This document shows positions 6,018 to 10,026 of a stretch of 10,026 nt of DNA, in pieces (position 1 is the stretch's first letter; the number at the start of each line of letters is the position of its first letter). The notes under the pieces were generated by a model, which was given only the letters and a program-made list of their open reading frames with translations, had not been told where the DNA came from and made no database searches. A program made the position numbers and the translations under genes. This DNA comes from Clostridia bacterium (GTDB taxonomy: Bacteria > Bacillota > Clostridia > SK-Y3 > JACMMQ01): the NCBI GenBank assembly GCA_014378955.1, contig JACMMQ010000064.1:1-10026 (forward strand), written 5' to 3'.

Positions 6018-6488
6018 CTACTGTTGTTTTCTTTGTAGCCTTGCTTTTTTTCTGTCCTGTGCCTGTGCGTGAAGCACTTGCTCTTGCGCTGTTTCTAGTA
6101 TCAAAGCAGGAACAGCCGAGGGTAAGCCTTGCTCATCCAATGCGACAAAGGTTAAAAAGGCTTGGTTGGTTTTGATTACTTCACCCGTTTTTAGGTTTTC
6201 GCCACATACGTTCACCAACACCTCCATAGATGTTTTGCCCACCCAAGTGATTTTAGCATGTAACATCACCAGCTCGCCCATCTTGATAGGATGTCTGAAG
6301 TCTAAGCTGTCCATCGCTACGGTCGCAACCGTCTTTTGCGCATGGCGAGAAGCAACCATTGCGCCTGAAATGTCAATCCAGTGCATCAATCGACCGCCTA
6401 ACAAATTGCCTAGTAAATTCGTGTCATTGGGTAAAACCAATTCCGTCATATGTATTTCAGTGCTTTGGGGCGTTTTAGCTGATATCAT
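6018..6488 (-). CDS. Hot-dog fold acyl-CoA thioesterase (YciA/YkhA type)
   Basis: This is a 156-residue single hot-dog domain. The N-terminal signature (about 13-49) is intact: HMTELVLPNDTN, then LLGGRLMHWID, then AMVASRH, with N21-D22 and the H36/D39 region typical of the family. DSLDFRHPIKMGE (60-72) is the second conserved block. Members hydrolyse acyl-CoA thioesters to free CoA in the cytoplasm, usually as hexamers with broad chain-length preference. The C-terminal tail (about 140-156) is basic and poorly conserved. The start is set by AGGAGA (6496-6501) upstream of the ATG. It appears to be the first gene of an operon with the HD-GYP gene and is controlled by the palindrome upstream. Confidence 0.93.
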   Translation of the reverse strand: MISAKTPQSTEIHMTELVLPNDTNLLGNLLGGRLMHWIDISGAMVASRHAQKTVATVAMDSLDFRHPIKMGELVMLHAKITWVGKTSMEVLVNVCGENLKTGEVIKTNQAFLTFVALDEQGLPSAVPALILETAQEQVLHAQAQDRKKARLQRKQQ

Positions 6489-6505
6489 TTCAAGGTCTCC
6501 TGCTC

Positions 6506-6542
6506 ATAATTATGTTATTATTCCATATAATAACATAATTAT
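6506..6542. promoter_or_regulatory. Perfect 37-bp palindrome upstream of the thioesterase (likely operator)
   Basis: ATAATTATGTTATTAT (6506-6521) and its exact complement (6527-6542) are separated by only 5 nt. The palindrome covers the predicted -10 box and start site of the thioesterase promoter, the right place for a repressor of the MarR, TetR or similar dimeric type. As RNA it would form a stem ending 4 nt before the ribosome site, but it is AT-only apart from one G/C pair per arm. Confidence 0.6.
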
Positions 6543-6555
6543 AGGAGAATATCAA
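6527..6555 (-). promoter_or_regulatory. Promoter for the thioesterase/HD-GYP operon
   Basis: On the minus strand TTGATA (6550-6555) is followed by 17 nt and TATTAT (6527-6532). The start would be near 6520, inside the palindrome and about 32 nt before the ATG. A TATAAT at 6538-6543 is an alternative -10, but its best -35 (TTGAAT, 6563-6568) is 19 nt away. Confidence 0.6.
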
Positions 6556-6577
6556 AACATTTATTCAAATAATTGGA

Positions 6578-6605
6578 AAAAAACACACCAAATGGTGTGT
6601 TTTTT
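6578..6605. terminator. Intrinsic terminator after sipL
   Basis: A 12-bp perfect stem (6578-6589 with 6594-6605, core ACACACC/GGTGTGT) with a 4-nt loop carries six or more Ts on the 3' side of either strand. It lies 36 nt beyond the sipL stop codon and separates that gene from the thioesterase promoter. Confidence 0.92.
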
Positions 6606-6641
6606 GAATATAACGACATATGCAATTAAAATTTTATGTAA

Positions 6642-8213
6642 TTATCCGCACTTTCTCGACCTTCTTGGAATAAATAATTGCAATCCCACGGTAAGCTTAT
6701 CAAAATTCACCGTATCATTGATGGTCAATATATCTTGCTCTGTCGTTTTATATTTACGTGCTATTTTCCACAGATTATCGCCCTTTTGCACATAATAAAT
6801 GATAATACTTGGACTGGGCAAAATACATTTCACCCCTGACAAGACATCTATATCAGATATTACTTCCGTTGTGCTAGGCTTAATCACCTTACTATCTAGC
6901 GCTATAATTGCACGAACCTCCACTTCTCTTTGATTATTGATTGCAAAGCTCACATGGGAAACCTCTGCCTTGATATCGCCTGACAAATCGCCCTCCTTCG
7001 ATTGCAAATCCAATACATATTGAAATGGTATTTCTTGTTTGATATTGTATATCGGTTGTTGTGCACTATCCGTTAAATAAAGGAAGGATACTTCCAAAAT
7101 GCCATCCGCTGTAAGCTTGCCATTTGCTATGCTGATATCAGCGATGTATGGTTTTGCCGTCAAGTTGCAGCCCTGTATCATGTTCGGTTGTCCGTCCTCT
7201 AAGGCAATCACTTCCTTTGACTGAATTTGCGCCTTTACGTCCTCAATAATTTGCTCAAGCGCAATTTGTTCGTGCTTGACGCTCAATTCGTCAACGGTGT
7301 GATAGCAGTCTGCAATTGTCTTACACGTTACTTCTACGCCTACGCTTACGGATGCTTGAATGATAGCACTCATGGTCATTACACGCACGTCGCCATCCGC
7401 ATCCTCTTTTGGTTCAAAGAAAATATCCTGAACCTGGCAATCAACTTGTACGTTAGCACCCTCCTGTACACCCTCGATTGCAAACACCTCTGTAAATGGC
7501 ATGATATGTTCCATGACCTGCAAGCCATCCTCATTCAATTCACCTGTATACAATGTATTGATATACAGGTCACCCTTGATAAACACTTTATTTTGCATCA
7601 CTTTAGCGTCTTTACCGCTAATTTCCGCATTACTTTTGAGGATTTCATTGATGGAAGGCTTACCGCTTGGCACTTCTAAATCTTCCTTCAAAGAAATTTG
7701 CTCACTCGCGTCCCCGAGCACACGAAATACCTTAATGGTCTGTTTGAAGCTTTCAATATTGGGTTCATCAATATCCGTAATGAATTCCAGATTTTTTTGT
7801 TCACTGATGTTGGTTTTTAAACTGACAACTGCTTTTACATTTAATTTGCGGCTGTGGATGAGTGAAAAATCTACATGCTCCACATCAGATAAAAGCTTCA
7901 TGTGCATCGTTGGGCGTACACCCTGTACATCTGCGATGTGATTAAAATTAAACGAGGTACGAATACTTTTCACAACGCCAGCCTGATTTTCAGGTACATA
8001 TAGAATGGTAAACTGCACCGAACCGCCTATGGACACGCGGTCATGCAATGGCTCTTGTTTATGAATAAGTATAACCCCATCTACTTGAAGCACCTCGCCA
8101 ATATCTGGCTTCACGTCAGGCACTATAATGTCCCCTTCAACGAGCGTTTGAAACGTCGCTTCCGCCACCGTGGCTTTCACTAACATATTTTCTTTAGAAA
8201 GCGCAATTGCCAT
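6642..8213 (-). CDS. sipL: SipL-like spore coat morphogenesis protein (SPOCS/DUF3794 plus LysM)
   Basis: The protein has 523 residues, close to the 519 of Clostridioides difficile SipL. The N-terminal and middle parts hold SPOCS (DUF3794)-like units, roughly 20-130, 170-290 and 330-445. The first contains the hallmark GDIIVPDVKPDIGEVLQVDG (27-46). A LysM domain follows at about 473-516 (YYVQKGDNLWKIARKY ... LFIPR). In C. difficile, SipL binds the coat ATPase SpoIVA through its LysM domain and is needed to encase the forespore. Here the role is inferred from the same architecture. The ATG at 8213 follows AAGGGGG (8221-8227) at 7 nt; a TTG at 8279 would add 22 unlikely residues. A sigma-E-like -10 lies upstream, matching mother-cell control of sipL. 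The ribosome site sits in a hairpin described separately. A general DUF3794/LysM paralogue is the alternative. Confidence 0.85.
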   Translation of the reverse strand: MAIALSKENMLVKATVAEATFQTLVEGDIIVPDVKPDIGEVLQVDGVILIHKQEPLHDRVSIGGSVQFTILYVPENQAGVVKSIRTSFNFNHIADVQGVRPTMHMKLLSDVEHVDFSLIHSRKLNVKAVVSLKTNISEQKNLEFITDIDEPNIESFKQTIKVFRVLGDASEQISLKEDLEVPSGKPSINEILKSNAEISGKDAKVMQNKVFIKGDLYINTLYTGELNEDGLQVMEHIMPFTEVFAIEGVQEGANVQVDCQVQDIFFEPKEDADGDVRVMTMSAIIQASVSVGVEVTCKTIADCYHTVDELSVKHEQIALEQIIEDVKAQIQSKEVIALEDGQPNMIQGCNLTAKPYIADISIANGKLTADGILEVSFLYLTDSAQQPIYNIKQEIPFQYVLDLQSKEGDLSGDIKAEVSHVSFAINNQREVEVRAIIALDSKVIKPSTTEVISDIDVLSGVKCILPSPSIIIYYVQKGDNLWKIARKYKTTEQDILTINDTVNFDKLTVGLQLFIPRRSRKCG

Positions 8214-8219
8214 GAAAAA

Positions 8220-8292
8220 ACCCCCTTCATACATTCTTAGCGATTTAGATTTGTGCAAAATCCCATCTATCAATAACAATGTATGAGGGGGT
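8220..8292 (-). promoter_or_regulatory. Hairpin covering the sipL ribosome site, ending in T6
   Basis: Read on the minus strand, ACCCCCTCATACATT (8292-8278) pairs with AATGTATGAAGGGGGT (8235-8220): 15 bp with one bulged A. The loop of 42 nt lies between. The 3' arm contains the sipL Shine-Dalgarno and is followed at once by TTTTTT (8220-8215) and then C-ATG. The structure can mask the ribosome site, act as an intrinsic terminator, or both, in RNA that begins upstream of 8292. Confidence 0.6.
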
Positions 8293-8300
8293 GTATAAAA
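8278..8300 (-). promoter_or_regulatory. Sigma-E-like promoter for sipL
   Basis: CATACATT (8285-8278 on the minus strand) fits the sigma-E -10 pattern cATAcAnT. The sequence about 14 nt upstream (GTTCTAAT, ending near 8300) is only a partial -35. Transcription would start near 8271, inside the loop of the leader hairpin, so the RNA would lack the upstream arm. The known sigma-E control of sipL in C. difficile supports this call; the weak -35 counts against it. Confidence 0.45.
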
Positions 8301-8323
8301 TTAGAACAAAATCATTTATTAAT

Positions 8324-9133
8324 TTATGCCTCGCTGTTTAGGGCAAATTTTTCAATCGCAAATGCCACGCCATCCGCTTCGTTCGACAACGTTACATAGT
8401 CTGCCTGCATGCGTACGTCAAGCGGCCCATTTGCCATGCACACCCCTACGCCTGCATAGGTGATCATCGAAACGTCGTTGTATGTGTCCCCGATAGCCAT
8501 GACCTCTTCTGGTTCAAAGCCGTACATCTTCGCTAAAAAGTCAACGCCTGCACCCTTCGTGCCTTGCTTGTGGATAATTTCTAAGAAGATAGGCTTTGAA
8601 AACATGACATTTAAGGACGCATCACACAGTGCTTCAATTTGTGGTTTTAAAATATGTAGTCGCTCGTTTGAATCAATCATCAATAGCTTGGTGGAAGGTG
8701 CTTTGAGCCAATCACTCATTTTCCCGACCTCTTGATGTGGCATTGCCTTGTTAAAACGTAAATAGTCTTCAATTTTGTCGTTGAGTGCTTCAATTTGCAC
8801 CACATCACCTACATAGGTATTGAGGTGCAAGTCGTTTTCCTCACAAAACTTGACAATGGGCATTGCCTGTTCTGGAGAAACCTCCTTTGCAAACAAAATT
8901 TCGCCCGTTTGGGTGTCCACCACCTTTGAGCCTTGGTAGGTAATGATGGGCACATCAATGTTCAATTCTTGAACAAATTGTGCAACTGCAGGTGTAGCAC
9001 GTCCCGATGCAAGCGTGACCTTAATGCCCTTTGCCTGTGCTTTTTGAATGGCTTTTATATTGCGTTCGCTAATTGTAAGGTCGTGCCCTAACAAGGTGTC
9101 GTCTAAGTCGATTGCGATTAGTTTAATTGCCAT
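8324..9133 (-). CDS. Cof-type HAD-IIB phosphatase
   Basis: This is a 269-residue soluble HAD hydrolase. Motif I is D9-L-D11-D12-T (nucleophile D9, acid/base D11), motif II is S43 in LASGR, motif III is K193 in QGTKGAG, and motif IV is GDTYND (D216, D220). The region between motifs II and III forms the C2-type cap of the Cof/YidA group. All catalytic residues are present. Such enzymes dephosphorylate small sugar phosphates, nucleotides or flavin-type substrates; the substrate here cannot be predicted. GGAGG (9138-9142) gives the ATG start. The membrane-protein gene ends 12 nt upstream, so they form one operon. No clear terminator follows except the hairpin in front of sipL, so read-through toward sipL is expected. 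Confidence 0.94.
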   Translation of the reverse strand: MAIKLIAIDLDDTLLGHDLTISERNIKAIQKAQAKGIKVTLASGRATPAVAQFVQELNIDVPIITYQGSKVVDTQTGEILFAKEVSPEQAMPIVKFCEENDLHLNTYVGDVVQIEALNDKIEDYLRFNKAMPHQEVGKMSDWLKAPSTKLLMIDSNERLHILKPQIEALCDASLNVMFSKPIFLEIIHKQGTKGAGVDFLAKMYGFEPEEVMAIGDTYNDVSMITYAGVGVCMANGPLDVRMQADYVTLSNEADGVAFAIEKFALNSEA

Positions 9134-9145
9134 AATGCCTCCGGT

Positions 9146-9670
9146 TTATCGTTTGAATTTTAAATATCTTTGTAAGCTGTGTATATACAAATTTGCGGCA
9201 CTGCTATAACCAATGTCATAGAGGGTGAAGCCTACAATTGCGATGCCCCATAGGATGAGCATCGAGTAGTTCGCAGGTAGTTTTAGTCCAATTAGTCCTG
9301 CTAATAAAAAACCGATGATGTACGATACAACAGCAAAAAGTGTCATTTTAATGGTCCATTCCAGCCAAAGCTTTTGAAGCATTTCGATGTACATTTTGAC
9401 CATGCCGTAATAGCCAAAAAATAAGATGTAAAGGAACACCATTGTTTTGTCTGGCACTAGGAACAACGCTAAAATTGCCGTTGCGGCATAGGACGTCCAC
9501 GCCCACGCTAAACCGCACTCAATGACAACGGCGATGGATAGCATGGTTGCTATCGCAAATAATAAAAATCGTCCTGTGGGTGCAATGGATGCTGCAAATA
9601 GGAAAATGATTGATAGTGCAATGGTAGCAGCGCCGATGGTTGCGATGTGTGCTTTGTTTTTTGGTTTCAT
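9146..9670 (-). CDS. Six-segment membrane protein of unknown function
   Basis: The protein has 174 residues. Hydrophobic stretches lie at about 8-30, 35-52, 54-73, 76-95, 108-128 and 135-152, indicating five to six membrane helices, with a basic N-terminus (KPKNK) and C-terminus (RYLKFKR). Conserved-looking features are ECGLAWAW (51-58), VPDKTM (72-77) and FFGYYGMVKMYIE (84-96). I have the impression of similar uncharacterised clostridial membrane proteins but cannot name a family. The ATG at 9670 follows AGGAGT (9674-9679); a TTG at 9691 would add seven residues without a better ribosome site. It is the first gene of an operon with the HAD phosphatase. No promoter upstream was convincing. 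Confidence 0.8.
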   Translation of the reverse strand: MKPKNKAHIATIGAATIALSIIFLFAASIAPTGRFLLFAIATMLSIAVVIECGLAWAWTSYAATAILALFLVPDKTMVFLYILFFGYYGMVKMYIEMLQKLWLEWTIKMTLFAVVSYIIGFLLAGLIGLKLPANYSMLILWGIAIVGFTLYDIGYSSAANLYIHSLQRYLKFKR

Positions 9671-9812
9671 GGTTACTCCTATTATTATCAACTATCTAGG
9701 TAATTGCGAAACTCCGCAAACCTACTAATTATCAGAGCTTTAAGTCTTTTTGTTTTTGTACTTATTGTGCGTTTATTTTGGACTAACAAAAAAAAATCAA
9801 CACGCCCTTTTT

Positions 9813-9902
9813 TGTCATTCCGAACGTAGTGAGGAATCTCATATTTGCTATCACTATAACTACTGCGTATGAGATTCCTCGTTGTATGCGCTCGGAATGA
9901 CA
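9813..9902. repeat. 90-bp inverted-repeat element (TGTCATTCCGA type)
   Basis: Outer arms TGTCATTCCGA (9813-9823) and TCGGAATGACA (9892-9902) are exact complements, and so are inner arms GAGGAATCTCATA (9831-9843) and TATGAGATTCCTC (9868-9880). Intergenic elements with a GTCATTCCGA edge and a GAGGAATCT inner block are widespread in bacterial genomes. It encodes nothing and resembles a small non-autonomous mobile element or its remnant. Confidence 0.75.
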
Positions 9903-10006
9903 GCTAGCAAAAAATCTTTAAATTTTAATGTTTAACAAAAAGTTATCCACGGAATTTAATTTGCATTTCGCAATACCTATTATTAACTATCAATAATTTT
10001 TGATTA

Positions 10007-10026
10007 TAGGGGCAGGATTTATCCGC
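10007..10026. repeat. Start of another TAGGGGC palindromic repeat, cut by the window edge
   Basis: TAGGGGC is followed by the small palindrome GGAT-tt-ATCC. The same layout (TAGGGGC edge, then a small inner palindrome) begins the element at 2749. Only the left part is present, so identity is tentative. Confidence 0.35.

Larger units (their letters stand above)
9671..10026. other. Gene-free right end with repeats
   Basis: No credible coding region is visible on either strand. The stretch holds the leader of the membrane-protein operon (no clear promoter; a small symmetry TTGCG-aaactc-CGCAA at 9704-9719), the repeat at 9813-9902, AT-rich DNA, and a partial palindromic repeat at the edge. The gene to the right, if any, lies outside the window. 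Confidence 0.6.

Noticed and set aside
6166..8279. Long open frames on the plus strand opposite the thioesterase and sipL (for example 6166-6795, 7227-7679, 7501-7941)
   Set aside because: They lie antisense to well-supported genes, lack ribosome sites, and their translations show no recognisable domains; they are by-products of codon bias.
8211..8292. Metabolite-binding riboswitch in the sipL leader
   Set aside because: The leader is only about 110 nt, has one simple stem and no conserved aptamer motif that I recognise; the promoter-in-hairpin reading explains it better.
9942..9952. GTTATCCACGG resembling a DnaA box (TTATCCACA)
   Set aside because: It is a single imperfect match with no cluster of boxes and no origin-associated genes nearby.

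Overview
The window looks like a chromosomal segment of a spore-forming Firmicute of the class Clostridia. The strongest clue is a full-length SipL-type protein (SPOCS/DUF3794 region plus a C-terminal LysM), a spore-coat morphogenesis factor typical of Clostridia. Supporting clues are strong AGGAGG/GGGGG Shine-Dalgarno sites, moderately AT-rich DNA, sporulation-type promoter motifs, and several small lysine-rich or hydrophobic proteins of the kind common in clostridial genomes. I cannot name genus or species. There are no rRNA or tRNA genes, CRISPR arrays, insertion sequences or phage genes.

Layout. (i) 1-2321, minus strand: a good sigma-A promoter drives a DUF2142 multi-pass membrane protein, followed 17 nt later by a Gfo/Idh/MocA oxidoreductase that runs off the left edge. 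(ii) 2268-3969, plus strand: a 53-aa protein made of two copies of a hydrophobic module, preceded by a sigma-K-like promoter; then a 442-nt gene-free stretch carrying nested inverted repeats; then three tightly spaced small genes of unknown function (101, 132 and 100 aa). (iii) 3985-4435, plus strand: ppnP (nucleoside phosphorylase, YaiE/DUF1255 family) with its own promoter and a clear bidirectional terminator. (iv) 4487-6555, minus strand: a hot-dog acyl-CoA thioesterase and a PAS-GGDEF-HD-GYP cyclic-di-GMP protein, apparently co-transcribed from a promoter whose -10 lies in a perfect 16-bp-arm palindrome. (v) 6578-9670, minus strand: a six-segment membrane protein and a Cof-type HAD phosphatase (12-nt gap), then sipL, closed by a strong terminator. 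(vi) 9671-10026: no gene, but a 90-bp inverted-repeat element and the start of a second short palindromic repeat at the window edge.

How the genes fit together. Sporulation is the main theme: sipL, the sigma-K-like small gene, and perhaps the three-gene small-protein cassette (the last by inference only). Housekeeping genes (ppnP, thioesterase, HAD phosphatase) and one c-di-GMP signalling gene lie between them.

The most interesting single structure is in front of sipL. A 15-bp inverted repeat ends in GGGGG-TTTTTT directly before the start codon, and a sigma-E-like -10 (CATACATT) lies inside its upstream arm. Transcripts reading through from the HAD gene should therefore form a stem that hides the sipL ribosome site or ends transcription, while transcripts starting at the sporulation promoter would lack the upstream arm.
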